Shown piece by piece: positions 35,668 through 46,464 of a stretch of 64,000 bases of DNA (positions are counted from its first letter, which is position 1; every line of letters begins with the position of its first letter). Made by a program: the position numbers and the translations under genes. Location: assembly GCA_020635695.1 (NCBI GenBank), contig JACJZH010000013.1, positions 1-64,000 of the forward strand, in the 5' to 3' direction. The stretch comes from Flavobacteriales bacterium (lineage in GTDB: Bacteria; Bacteroidota; Bacteroidia; Flavobacteriales_F; PHOS-HE28). The notes under the pieces are model-generated. The model did no database searches and had not been told where the DNA came from. It saw only the letters and a list, made by a program, of their open reading frames with translations.

Positions 35668-36929
35668 GGCAGGGTGGTCTTGTTCGCCGGCAGCCCGAAG
35701 TGCGAGGGCTCCAACCAGCGGGGAAAGGCCAGGTAGTGCTTCTCCACCGGCTGAGCGAGGGCCTGGATGCCCAGGTTGTCGCTGGCCTCGGCGATGTCGC
35801 GGATGCGGCCGTCCTTGTACAGCAGTTCGATGATGTCCTGCTCGCTGTCGTAGGCGTTGTTCACGATGCTGCCGGTGAGCACGAAGCGGGCGGTGTCCGG
35901 CACGGGAATGCCCTGGGTGGCGGCCACCTCCTCCCGGATGGCGGCGATGCGCTCGGGGTCCCAGGGGGCGTCGCTCAGGCGGATGCGGAACAGGCGGCGT
36001 TCCACCAGGTCGCGGCAGAGGGTGGCCAGCGCGGGGTCGGGATGCGAGGCCCAGACCTTCACGGCGCCCATGATGTCGTGGTCGTCCAGCTGCAGGAAGG
36101 CCTCGAGCACGCTGCGGTCGGTGGCGAAGCCGGCGGTCTCGTGGCGTTCGTACAGGAAGCGCTTCAGGGCCGGGCTGGCGAAGAGCTCCTCGCGCTCGGC
36201 GGCCAGTTCGCGGGCGCGGCGCAGGGCCTCGATCAGCATCAGCTCGGCGGCCACCACGGTCTTGTGCAGGTACACCTGCCAGTACATCAGCCGGCGGGCC
36301 ACGATGAACTTCTCGATGCTGTAGATGGCCTTTTCCTCCACTACCAGGCGGTCGTCCACCACCTCCAGCATCTTGATGATGCGGTCGCCGCCGATCACGC
36401 CCTCGCTCACGCCGGTGTAGAAGCTGTCGCGGTTCAGGTAGTCCATCCGGTCCACGTCCAGCTGGCTGCTCACCAACTGGTGCAGGGCGCGGCGGGGGTG
36501 GACGTCGCGGAAGATCCGGATGCCCATGTCCAGCGCCCCGTCGAACTCCTCGTTCAGGGCGTCCATCACCAGGGCGCTGATCTCCTCGTGGCCGGTGCCC
36601 TCCACCAGGCTGTGCTCCAGGGTGTGGCTGAAGGGCCCGTGGCCGATGTCGTGCAACAGGATGGCGATGTGGGCGCCCAGTTCCTCCTCCTCGGTGAAGG
36701 TGTGCCCCTTGGCCCGCAGCACGGCGATGGCCTGCCCCATCAGGTGCATGGCGCCCAGCGCGTGGTGGAAGCGCGTGTGCAGCGCGCCCGGGTACACCAG
36801 GTGCGAGAGGCTGAGCTGCTTGATGTGCCGCAGCCGCTGGAACCAGCGGTGGTCGATCAGCCGCTGCACCACCGGGTGGGGCACGGTGATGAAGCCGTAG
36901 ATGGGGTCGTTCAGGATCTTGGGGCGCAC
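35664..36929 (-). CDS. HD-domain phosphohydrolase
   Basis: The 421-residue protein begins with KILNDPIYGFITVPHPVVQ, a typical start for this Bacteroidota family. It carries the HD metal site (HTRFHHALGAMHLM, LLHDIGHGPFSHTLEH) and QLDVDRMDYLNRDSF. Relatives are dNTP triphosphohydrolase-like (SAMHD1/YwfO-type), so nucleotide hydrolysis is plausible. A GTG start at 36929 is chosen. A GTG at 36968 adds 13 residues but lies right at the promoter-like TACCTTTC. In other Bacteroidota this gene neighbours lpxD. Here SDR and DUF2911 genes lie between them. Confidence 0.88.
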   Translation of the reverse strand: MRPKILNDPIYGFITVPHPVVQRLIDHRWFQRLRHIKQLSLSHLVYPGALHTRFHHALGAMHLMGQAIAVLRAKGHTFTEEEELGAHIAILLHDIGHGPFSHTLEHSLVEGTGHEEISALVMDALNEEFDGALDMGIRIFRDVHPRRALHQLVSSQLDVDRMDYLNRDSFYTGVSEGVIGGDRIIKMLEVVDDRLVVEEKAIYSIEKFIVARRLMYWQVYLHKTVVAAELMLIEALRRARELAAEREELFASPALKRFLYERHETAGFATDRSVLEAFLQLDDHDIMGAVKVWASHPDPALATLCRDLVERRLFRIRLSDAPWDPERIAAIREEVAATQGIPVPDTARFVLTGSIVNNAYDSEQDIIELLYKDGRIRDIAEASDNLGIQALAQPVEKHYLAFPRWLEPSHFGLPANKTTLP

Positions 36930-37064
36930 GGCGATGGCTTCCGGGCCGGGGCAAAGCCCTAAATTCACGGGCCGAAAGGTAGCGACCGGCAACGGCCCCG
37001 TGGCCCGCTCCGGCGCTTGAGCTGAACGAAACGAAGCCGCCGCCCCGCCCGGGGCGGCCATCGC

Positions 37065-38618
37065 ATGAGCGTGAACATCCTCTGGGCCGACGACGAGATC
37101 GACCTGCTGCGACCCCACGTGCTCTTCCTCGAAGAGAAGGGCTATGCCGTGGACACCGTGAACAACGGCCTCGATGCCGTGGAGCAGGCCGCCAAACAGG
37201 ACTACGACATCATCTTCCTCGATGAGAACATGCCGGGCCTCAGCGGCCTGGAGACCCTCGAGCGGATCAAGGACGCCCACCCCATGGTGCCGGTGGTCAT
37301 GATCACCAAGAGCGAGGAGGAGCACATCATGGAGGAGGCCATCGGGGGCAAGATCAGCGACTACCTGATCAAGCCGGTGAACCCGAACCAGATCCTGCTC
37401 TCCCTGAAGAAGAACCTGGAGACCCGCCGGCTGGTGAGCGAGAAGACCACCAGCAGCTACCAGCGCGAGTTCCGCCAGCTGGGCATGCGCCTGGGCGACC
37501 GGCTGAACAGCGGCGACTGGATGCAGCTCTACGACGAGCTGGTGAAGTGGGAACTGCAGCTGAGCGGCTCCGAGGACCAGGGCATGGCGGAGATCCTGCG
37601 CGCCCAATGGAACGAGGCCAACGACCTGTTCAGCCGCTTCGTGGCCGAGCACTACGTGGACTGGGTGAACGGGCGGGGCGACGACATCCCGCTGCAGAGC
37701 CACCTGCTGTTCCGCGAGAAGGTGGCCCCGCTGATCAAGGAGGACGGCGCGCCGCTGTACCTCGTGCTGATCGACAACCTGCGGCTGGACCAGTGGCGCA
37801 CGCTGGAGCCCATCCTCGGGCAGTACTTCCGGGTGGAGGAGCAGGGCCTGTTCTACAGCATCCTGCCCACCGCCACGCAGTACGCGCGCAACGCCATCTT
37901 CGCCGGCATGCTGCCCAGCGAGATCGAAAAGCGTTTCCCGGGCAAGTGGATCTCCGAGGACGAGGAGGGCAGCAAGAACGCCCACGAGGAGGAGTTCCTG
38001 CTGGGGCAGCTGCAGCGGCTGGGCAAGAAGGTGAAGGCCAGCTACCACAAGATCACCAACCTCAACGCCGGCCGGAAGCTTTCCGAGCGGCTGGACGACC
38101 TCTCCGGCAACGCGCTGAACGTGATCGTCTACAACTTCGTGGACATGCTGAGCCACGCCCGTACGGACATGGAAGTGATCCGGGAGCTGGCCGAGGACGA
38201 TGCCGCCTACCGCAGCCTGACGAAGAGCTGGTTCGAGCATTCGCCCCTGTTCGACATCCTGAAGGGCATCGCCGAACGCGGAGGGCGGGTGGTGATCACC
38301 ACCGACCACGGCACCATCCGCGTCACCGAACCGAGCAAGGTGGTGGGCGACCGCAACACCAACTCCAACCTGCGCTACAAGCACGGACGCAACCTCACCT
38401 TCGAGGCGAAGGACGTGCTGGCGGTGAAGGACCCGGCCGACGCCTTCCTGCCGAAGGCCAACGTGAGCACGACGTACATCTTCGCCAAGAAGGACCAGTA
38501 CTTCGTGTATCCGAACAACTACAACCACTTCGTGAACTTCTACCGGCACACGTTCCAGCATGGCGGCATCTCGATGGAGGAGATGCTGGTGCCGGTGGCG
38601 GTGCTGAAACCCCGTTGA
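37065..38618 (+). CDS. porX: PorX-type response regulator with PglZ/alkaline-phosphatase-like effector domain
   Basis: The 517-residue protein has a CheY-like receiver (about 1-120) with the acidic pocket ADDE, phospho-acceptor Asp53 in IIFLDENMPG and Lys in YLIKPVNP. A helical linker follows, then a PglZ alkaline-phosphatase-superfamily domain (about 200-517). That domain carries VLIDNLRLDQW, TATQYARNAIFAGMLP (nucleophile Thr region), VYNFVDMLSHARTD and ITTDHGTIRV (metal ligands). PorX controls the type IX secretion system in Porphyromonas and relatives, and the PglZ domain has oligonucleotide phosphodiesterase activity there. tsaE and ald follow, a common order in Bacteroidota. This links to the many T9SS cargo genes in the window. 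Confidence 0.94.
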   Translation: MSVNILWADDEIDLLRPHVLFLEEKGYAVDTVNNGLDAVEQAAKQDYDIIFLDENMPGLSGLETLERIKDAHPMVPVVMITKSEEEHIMEEAIGGKISDYLIKPVNPNQILLSLKKNLETRRLVSEKTTSSYQREFRQLGMRLGDRLNSGDWMQLYDELVKWELQLSGSEDQGMAEILRAQWNEANDLFSRFVAEHYVDWVNGRGDDIPLQSHLLFREKVAPLIKEDGAPLYLVLIDNLRLDQWRTLEPILGQYFRVEEQGLFYSILPTATQYARNAIFAGMLPSEIEKRFPGKWISEDEEGSKNAHEEEFLLGQLQRLGKKVKASYHKITNLNAGRKLSERLDDLSGNALNVIVYNFVDMLSHARTDMEVIRELAEDDAAYRSLTKSWFEHSPLFDILKGIAERGGRVVITTDHGTIRVTEPSKVVGDRNTNSNLRYKHGRNLTFEAKDVLAVKDPADAFLPKANVSTTYIFAKKDQYFVYPNNYNHFVNFYRHTFQHGGISMEEMLVPVAVLKPR

Positions 38619-38622
38619 TGCC

Positions 38623-39045
38623 GTGAGCACGGTGCTGCAGCTCCAACGACCGCAGGATGCCGCCGACCTGGCGCAGGCCCTGCTCCATGCCTGCCGGGGC
38701 CGCCGGGTGTTCGCCTTCAGCGGCGAGCTGGGTGCCGGCAAGACCACCCTGATCAAGGCCCTCTGTAACGCCCTCGGGGTGGAGGGCGGCACCAGCAGTC
38801 CCAGCTTCGCCATCGTGAACGAGTACCGCACGGCGGACGGCGATCCGGTCTACCACTTCGACCTGTTCCGCCTGCGCGCCGCCTCGGAGCTGGAGGGCAT
38901 CGGGTTCGAGGAATACCTGGACAGCGGGAACTACTGCTTCGTGGAGTGGCCCGAACTGGCCCAACGCCGCCTGCCCGCCGACACCGTGAAGGTGCGCATC
39001 GAAGTGGGCGAAGGCGGTGCACGCACCATCCATGTGATCCCATGA
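38623..39045 (+). CDS. tsaE: tRNA threonylcarbamoyladenosine synthesis ATPase
   Basis: TsaE is the P-loop ATPase partner of TsaB/TsaD in making t6A37 in tRNA. The 140-residue length is normal. Walker A is GELGAGKTTLIKAL. Other signatures are SSPSFAIVNEY, YHFDLFRLR and FVEWPELAQRRLP. It uses GTG as start, four bases after porX ends, and its stop overlaps the next ATG as ATGA. The three genes are very likely one operon. Confidence 0.96.
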   Translation: MSTVLQLQRPQDAADLAQALLHACRGRRVFAFSGELGAGKTTLIKALCNALGVEGGTSSPSFAIVNEYRTADGDPVYHFDLFRLRAASELEGIGFEEYLDSGNYCFVEWPELAQRRLPADTVKVRIEVGEGGARTIHVIP

Positions 39046-40262
39046 GCGCGGAAAGCGACCTGATGAAGCAGCTGGCCAGGGAATCGTCCCTGCTGCCGCA
39101 GGAGGCCATGGTGGAGGTGGGCCGCCGCAAGCGGAGCCTCTTCATCGGCATCCCGAAGGAACTGTCCTTCCAGGAACACCGCGTACCGTTGACCCCGCAG
39201 GCCGTGGCCGTGCTGGTGGGCCGGGGACACGAGGTGGTCATCGAACGCGGCGCCGGGGAGGCGGTGCACTACCAGGACAGCGACTTCAGCGAGGCGGGTG
39301 CCATGGTGGTGGACAGCGCCGACCAGGTGTACAAGGCCGACCTGATCCTGAAGGTGGCGCCGCCCAGCCACCGCGAGATCGAGATGCTGCGGCCCAAGCA
39401 GATCCTCTTCTCCGCCCTGCAGCTCAACGTGCAGCCCAAGGACACCCTGCGGCGCATGATGGAGAAGAAGATCACCGCCGTGGCGTGGGACTTCATCAAG
39501 GACCGCGAGGGCATCTACCCGATCATCCGGGCCATGGGCGAGATCGCGGGGAACACCGCCATCCTGATCGCCTCCGAGCAGCTCAGTTCCGAGAAGGGTG
39601 GTCCCGGCCTGATGCTGGGCGGCATCTCCGGCGTGGCCCCCACCGAGGTGGTGGTGATCGGTGCCGGTACCGTGGGCGAGTTCGCCACCCGCGCCGCACT
39701 GGGCCTGGGCGCCAGCGTGAAGGTGTTCGACACCAGCATCTACCGCCTGCGCCGCCTGCAGAACGACCTGGGCCAGCGGCTCTACACCTCGGTGGTGCAG
39801 CCCAACGAGATCAAGTCCGCCCTGAAGCGTGCCGATGTGGCCATCGGTGCCCTGCGCCCCGAGCATGGCCGCACACCGATGGTGGTGACCGAGGAGATGG
39901 TGCGCGAGATGAAGGCCGGCTCGGTGATCGTGGACGTGAGCATCGACCGCGGCGGCACCTTCGAGACCAGCGAGGTGACCACCCACACCGACCCGGTGTA
40001 CAAGAAGTACGGCGTGATCCATTACTGCGTGCCCAACATCGCCAGCCGCGTGCCCCGCACCGCATCGCTCGCGCTGAGCAACATCTTCGGGCCGCTGCTG
40101 CTGAGCATGGGCGAAGGCGGTGGCTTCGAGGAGATCATCAAGAAGGACCTGGGCGTGCGACACGGCGTGTACCTGTACAACGGCGCCCTCACCAGCCAGA
40201 TCCTCTCCGAGGCCTTCAAGCTCCCCTACAAGGACCTGGACATCCTCCTCGCCGCCTTCTGA
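39042..40262 (+). CDS. ald: Alanine dehydrogenase
   Basis: This NAD-dependent enzyme interconverts alanine and pyruvate plus ammonia. The 406-residue protein starts with a Bacteroidota-type N-terminal extension. The AlaDH/PNT domain follows (IGIPKELSFQEHRVPLTP, GHEVVIERGAGEAV), with a Rossmann VVIGAGTVGEFATRAALGLGA and KAGSVIVDVSIDRGGTFET. The catalytic His/Lys area is consistent with Ald rather than the transhydrogenase PntA, which has no such C-terminal part. It is ATGA-coupled to tsaE. Confidence 0.92.
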   Translation: MSAESDLMKQLARESSLLPQEAMVEVGRRKRSLFIGIPKELSFQEHRVPLTPQAVAVLVGRGHEVVIERGAGEAVHYQDSDFSEAGAMVVDSADQVYKADLILKVAPPSHREIEMLRPKQILFSALQLNVQPKDTLRRMMEKKITAVAWDFIKDREGIYPIIRAMGEIAGNTAILIASEQLSSEKGGPGLMLGGISGVAPTEVVVIGAGTVGEFATRAALGLGASVKVFDTSIYRLRRLQNDLGQRLYTSVVQPNEIKSALKRADVAIGALRPEHGRTPMVVTEEMVREMKAGSVIVDVSIDRGGTFETSEVTTHTDPVYKKYGVIHYCVPNIASRVPRTASLALSNIFGPLLLSMGEGGGFEEIIKKDLGVRHGVYLYNGALTSQILSEAFKLPYKDLDILLAAF

Positions 40263-40269
40263 GGCCGGC

Positions 40270-40316
40270 CATTCCCGCATTCCCACATTTCCTCATTTCC
40301 ACATTTCCACATTCCA
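40270..40316 (+). repeat. Pyrimidine-rich octamer tandem repeat between ald and a small membrane gene
   Basis: There are about six units of CATTYCCN: CATTCCCG, CATTCCCA, CATTTCCT, two CATTTCCA and a final CATTCCA. The array is 47 bases and ends four bases before the next ATG. It could be a slippage-prone spacer that varies the distance to the small downstream gene. Confidence 0.75.
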
Positions 40317-40320
40317 CCCC

Positions 40321-40704
40321 ATGGACTTCCAACGCCGCCTGCAGCTCTACCTGGTCGGTCTGGTGATCGGCGGGCTGCTCGCGTGGTTCTTCATGGGCGA
40401 TCGGCTCACGAACATGGCGTGGACGCCCAAGGAGCGGATCAAGCTGAGGTTGGAGAACACCCTGCTGAAGGCGACGCCGGAAGCCGACAGCACCCTCCGC
40501 GCCTGGAACACCACGCTGGCCGACCTGCGTGCTGCCATGCCCGAGGCCGGGGTCACGTTGAAGGACACCCGCCGCAGCAACGACAGCCTCTACTACGCAG
40601 TGACCGCCGAGGTGAAGGGAAGGCCGCTGGCCATGACCATCGCCGTGCTCGCTGATCCCCGGTCGGATTCGACCGCGACGCTCTGGGAGCTGCGTGACCG
40701 CTGA
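40321..40704 (+). CDS. Small membrane-anchored protein of unknown function
   Basis: The 127-residue protein has one N-terminal hydrophobic helix (about 9-26, LYLVGLVIGGLLAWFFMG) followed by a soluble domain with charged, helix-forming stretches (ERIKLRLENTLL, LADLRAAMPEAGV). I do not recognise it. It follows ald by 58 bases across the octamer repeat and is probably co-transcribed. The ATG at 40321 is used because the upstream frame overlaps ald. Confidence 0.68.
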   Translation: MDFQRRLQLYLVGLVIGGLLAWFFMGDRLTNMAWTPKERIKLRLENTLLKATPEADSTLRAWNTTLADLRAAMPEAGVTLKDTRRSNDSLYYAVTAEVKGRPLAMTIAVLADPRSDSTATLWELRDR

Positions 40705-40710
40705 ACGGAC

Positions 40711-41585
40711 CTAGGCCAGGATGTCGGCCACGTTCGTGCGGATCATGGCCGCGAGCTTCTCCTGCGGCAGGTCGTTCTCATCCGTCCCGAACGGCTCCTC
40801 GATCTCCTCGGCGATCAGTTCCAGACTGGCCAGCACGTAGAAGATGAACATCACCACGGGAATGGCCCAGTAGTTCAGGCTGAACACGAAGCCCATCGGG
40901 AGGGTGAGCACGTACACCACGATGAACTTCTTGATGAAGGCGCTGTAGGTGTAGGGGATGGGCGTGTTCTTGATCCGCTCGCACGCCCCGCAGATGTCCA
41001 GGAAACAGGTGAGGTCCGTGTTGAGGACGATCAATTGGTCGCCATCGATGTGCTGGTCACGGCGCAGCCGCTGCAGCCGTTGTTGCATGAGCTTCACCAC
41101 CTGCGCCGGCACATGCCCGTCCGGTCGCATGTCCCGCAGCTCGGGATGGTCATCGTCCACCAGCTCGAAGGCCGTACGCTGGTCCTGCAGGTGCAGCCGC
41201 ATCTCATGGGCGAAGATGGCGATGCACCGGGCGTAGAAGTCCCGCGTGGCACCATCCTCCGGCAGGTAGGCGCTCACCCGCACGGCCAGGTTGCGGCTCA
41301 CGTTCACCAGTTGCCCCCACAGCTTGCGCCCTTCCCACCAGCGGTCGTAGGCGGTGTTCGTGCGGAAGACCAGCAGCAGGCTGAGCGCGAAGCCCAGGAT
41401 GCTGTGCATGACGGTGATGTTGCTGACGAAGCTTTCCTCCGTGAGCTTCAGGTACCGGAGCTCCAGGTACCCGATGCCCCAGGTGTAGAGGCCCACCACC
41501 AGCAGCAGGGGCAGCAGCTTGCGGAAGGTGTCGGCCCGGTGGAACTGGACCACGGGCCGGAGCCAGGTGCGCGGGTCGTAGGCGA

Positions 41586-41589
<4 letters not shown>
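40711..41589 (-). CDS. Bestrophin-family chloride channel-like membrane protein
   Basis: The 292-residue protein opens with YDPRTWLRPVVQFHRADT and has four hydrophobic helices. Bestrophin features include SILGFALSLLLVFRTNTAYDRWWEGRKLWG, LTCFLDICGACERIKNTPIPYTYSAFIKKFI and the C-terminal acidic segment EEPFGTDENDLP. Bacterial members form pentameric anion or cation channels. It is translationally coupled to recQ through ATGA, though no functional link is known. Confidence 0.92.
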
Positions 41590-43436
<1,847 letters not shown>

Positions 43437-43471
43437 CGCCGCAGAAGGTAGCGGTCCCTTCCGGAAATCGG

Positions 43472-44641
43472 TCACCCGCGCCGGCGGCGTTCGCGCTCGG
43501 CCATGATCAGCCGCAGCTCCCGGCCGGTCTGCCCGGCCACGGCGGTGTTCTCGTCCGCGCGGCGGATCAGGTAGGGCAGCACCTTCCGCACCGGACCGTA
43601 GGGCACGTACTTGGCCACGCGGAAGCCGGCATGCGCCAGGTTGTAGCTGATGTGGTCGCTCATGCCCAGCAGCTGCGCGAAGCACACCCGGGGGTCGTTG
43701 TGCGCGATGCCGCGTTCCTCCAGCAGCTTCGCCAGGTGCAGGCTGCTGGCCTCGTTGTGCGTGCCGGCCATCACGGCCACGCGGTCCAGGTGCTCCACGC
43801 AGTAGGTGAGGGCGGCATCGTAGTCACGGTCCACGGCGGCCTTGTCCGCATGGATCGGGCTGGGGTAGCCCTTCTCCTCCGCACGGTCGCGCTCCTTCTC
43901 CATGTAGGCCCCGCGCACCAGCTTCATGCCGATGTGGTGACCGCCCTCCACCGCCCGCTGGTGGCAGGCCTTCAGGTAGGCCAGGCGGTCGTGCCGGTAC
44001 AGCTGCACGGTGTGGAAGACCAGCGCCTTGTTCGTGTTGAAGCGGGCCATCATGCGCTCCACCAGGTCGTCGATGGCGGGTTGGATCCAGCTCTCCTCGG
44101 CGTCAACCAGCAGCGGGATGTCCGCGTCGTGCGCGGCCTGGCAGAGGGTCTCCATCCGGGCCTGCACGCGGTCCCATTCGGCCTGTTCCTTCGGCCCCAG
44201 CTGCTTCCCGGCGGAAACATCGGCCAGCAATTGCGTGCGGCTGATGCCCGTGGGCTTGAACACGCAGTAGGGGATGTCGCCGCGCTCCTTCGCCGTGCGG
44301 ATGGTCTTGAGCACCTCGGTCACGGTGTCGTCGAGCGCCTCCTCGTCGTCCTGCCCCTCCACGCTGTGGTCCAGGATGGTGCCGATGCCGCTCTTCGCGA
44401 GTTTCTCGGCGGTGCGCAGGCTTTCGGCGATGGTCTCGCCCCCGCAGAACTGCTTGAAGATGGTGGCCTTGATCAGCCCCTTCACCGGCAGGTGCAGCCA
44501 CAGGGCGAAGCGCGAGAGCGCCTCCCCGACGGCCGAGAGCGTGCCGTTGCCCACCACGCGGAACAGCCAGTAGGCCCGGCGCAGGTCGGCGTCGCTCTTG
44601 TCGGCGAAGGCGATGCGGGTGTCGCTCAGGTCGGGGAGCAC
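43472..44641 (-). CDS. Proline dehydrogenase (monofunctional)
   Basis: This FAD enzyme oxidises proline to pyrroline-5-carboxylate and feeds electrons to quinone. The 389-residue protein lacks the P5C dehydrogenase part of PutA. Signatures are TILDHSVEG, VKLVRGAYMEKER-like LVRGAYMEKERDRA, LGMSDHISYNLA and YVPYGPVRKVLPYLIRRADENT. The GTG start at 44641 (protein MLPDLSDTRIAFADKS) is preferred because Bacteroidota relatives start just before this segment. Upstream in-frame codons add a poorly conserved leader. TAAATTCG lies about 90 bases further upstream. Confidence 0.93.
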   Translation of the reverse strand: MLPDLSDTRIAFADKSDADLRRAYWLFRVVGNGTLSAVGEALSRFALWLHLPVKGLIKATIFKQFCGGETIAESLRTAEKLAKSGIGTILDHSVEGQDDEEALDDTVTEVLKTIRTAKERGDIPYCVFKPTGISRTQLLADVSAGKQLGPKEQAEWDRVQARMETLCQAAHDADIPLLVDAEESWIQPAIDDLVERMMARFNTNKALVFHTVQLYRHDRLAYLKACHQRAVEGGHHIGMKLVRGAYMEKERDRAEEKGYPSPIHADKAAVDRDYDAALTYCVEHLDRVAVMAGTHNEASSLHLAKLLEERGIAHNDPRVCFAQLLGMSDHISYNLAHAGFRVAKYVPYGPVRKVLPYLIRRADENTAVAGQTGRELRLIMAERERRRRG

Positions 44642-44730
44642 GGGTGGGGCTTGGGTGTCCGCTGAACGCAAGGTGACCAAGGGTCGTTCGGGAGGCCGAA
44701 GGTCGATCGCATGCGTCTCCGAACGGGCAG

Positions 44731-44738
44731 CGAATTTA
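44731..44738 (-). promoter_or_regulatory. Putative -7 box (TAAATTCG) ahead of proline dehydrogenase
   Basis: It is an octamer match 89 bases before the chosen start. Either the leader is longer than usual here or translation begins upstream of 44641. Confidence 0.4.
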
Positions 44739-44784
44739 GTCCGGCCACCCGAGCCCGCACAGACCTGCAGGTCCATCCGTCCGG

Positions 44785-46200
44785 CTACTCCCGCACAAAG
44801 GTCCCGCGCGCCACGGCACGGCCCAGCGGATCGCGCAGCATCAGCGTGTAGGCCCCTGGCGCCAGGGCGGCCACGTCCAAGGTCGCTTGCCTGCCGGTGC
44901 GGTCCAGCACGGACCTTCCGCGCAGGTCGTACACCTGGGCCCGCACCCAGGCGGGTTCCGCCGGCAGGTTCAGCAGGCCGCTGGTGGGGTTGGGCCACAG
45001 GTCAAGCTCCACGGGCACCGGCCCGCGGTCGGCCACGCTCAGGTCCAGTTCGCTGTCGTGGTAGCGCTTGCATTGGTTGGTGGTGCGTCCGTCCATCCAA
45101 GAGCCAGGCAGGTCGATGTAGGCAGATACCACCTGACAGGCAGGCCCCGCCAGGTCCGGCATCAGAATGGAGGTATAGTGATGCTCGAAGGCGACCGGAA
45201 CATGGATGCACCCATCCGGCCCCAGGCGCGGCCACGGCACCAGCATGCCCCCTGGCACCTGTTCCACATGCACCACGTTCGCGGAATCGTAGATCGTTTG
45301 GGGGTCGTTGCTGGAAAGGTCCCACTGAACATATTCCACTTGGTCGAAGGCGGGAACACGAATGGAGTAAAGGAATTGGCCATTCGGCGAGAATTCCAGC
45401 CCACCTGCTCCGAACTCATCCACGAACTCTGCGAACAGCGAGGCCGTGCCATCGATCGGGTCGAAGCTGAACAGGTAGATCCTGTCCGTGTCCAAGGATC
45501 GCGTGGCGATCATGGTTCCTTGGGCGTTGAGCACCATGTTGTCCGAATGCCCAAGGGTGCTCTCCAACACACCTGTAGCACTGACGACCGGGATCGTATC
45601 GGTACCCCCTGGACCCGTTCGGAAAGCAAGTATCCGGCGCAGCAAATGGTCGGCCACGATCACCCAGTAATCCAGGCTTTGCGGGACCAACGTGGCGGCG
45701 ATGTGCGGCCTGAGCGAATCGGCCAGCACCAACGGGCCGGGTTGGCTCAGTGAACCTGCACCATTGTTGCCTAGTAGGTCCACTTCCCACGCGGCCAGGA
45801 CCATTGGGGCGGCCCCGGTGGTAACGGATGCGGTCTGGAAGGCAGAGACCTTGGAAGTGCCATGCACGGGAAGTACCAATCCGACGGCTCGTGTTGTCGC
45901 CAACGGCCAACCAGCTCCGGCTACTTGAACACCCGAACTGTTCCGAAGGACCCCGGCATTGCCGGTGCTCAATTGAAGAACGCCATCCGTGTCCGCCAAC
46001 GAGCCGATCGCGCAATGCTTGAAGTCGCTCGTATAGTTGAACGCTGCAGGCACGAACGCGGGTGGGAGGCTGTTCGAATGGTGCAGCCAGACAGGCACGT
46101 TCATGCTATCCCTTCCCCAGGCCCACCATACGTTCCGTGATTGGGACCAGCCAGCGAACGCAAGCACGCTGAACAGCAGGGTGAATGGGAACCTGTTCAT
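44785..46200 (-). CDS. Secreted beta-propeller-like protein with T9SS type A sorting domain
   Basis: The 471-residue protein has a signal peptide (MNRFPFTLLFSVLAFAGWSQ), a body with repeated strand patterns resembling a lactonase/WD-type propeller (IYLFSFDPIDGTASLFAEF, GGLEFSPNGQFLYSIRVP), and an 80-residue T9SS type A sorting domain (LWPNPTSGLLNLPAEP ... LAPGAYTLMLRDPLG). GC content and codon use in the body are visibly lower than in the housekeeping genes. It should be exported and anchored or released at the surface. The ligand is unknown. Confidence 0.86.
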   Translation of the reverse strand: MNRFPFTLLFSVLAFAGWSQSRNVWWAWGRDSMNVPVWLHHSNSLPPAFVPAAFNYTSDFKHCAIGSLADTDGVLQLSTGNAGVLRNSSGVQVAGAGWPLATTRAVGLVLPVHGTSKVSAFQTASVTTGAAPMVLAAWEVDLLGNNGAGSLSQPGPLVLADSLRPHIAATLVPQSLDYWVIVADHLLRRILAFRTGPGGTDTIPVVSATGVLESTLGHSDNMVLNAQGTMIATRSLDTDRIYLFSFDPIDGTASLFAEFVDEFGAGGLEFSPNGQFLYSIRVPAFDQVEYVQWDLSSNDPQTIYDSANVVHVEQVPGGMLVPWPRLGPDGCIHVPVAFEHHYTSILMPDLAGPACQVVSAYIDLPGSWMDGRTTNQCKRYHDSELDLSVADRGPVPVELDLWPNPTSGLLNLPAEPAWVRAQVYDLRGRSVLDRTGRQATLDVAALAPGAYTLMLRDPLGRAVARGTFVRE

Positions 46201-46464
46201 GGTGCGTAGGGATGCGTTCCAGCCATGGTGGTGTGCGAAATGAACATGCCGCCTTTTGGCATGAAGAAGCTTTCGTGGATCATGCCATCGGACCTCAGCC
46301 GTTCGAAGTTACCGATCCGAGAGAAAGGAGGCAACGCGGATCGCGAACCCTTCGCGTGGCGGTCTTGAGGTCGCTGCTTGCTCCGTCCGGCGTTGCGTCG
46401 TGCCCGGGAGTTTCGTTGCTTTGAAGGAGCCCGATGCGGGCATGCCCACCTACCCCCACATCCT

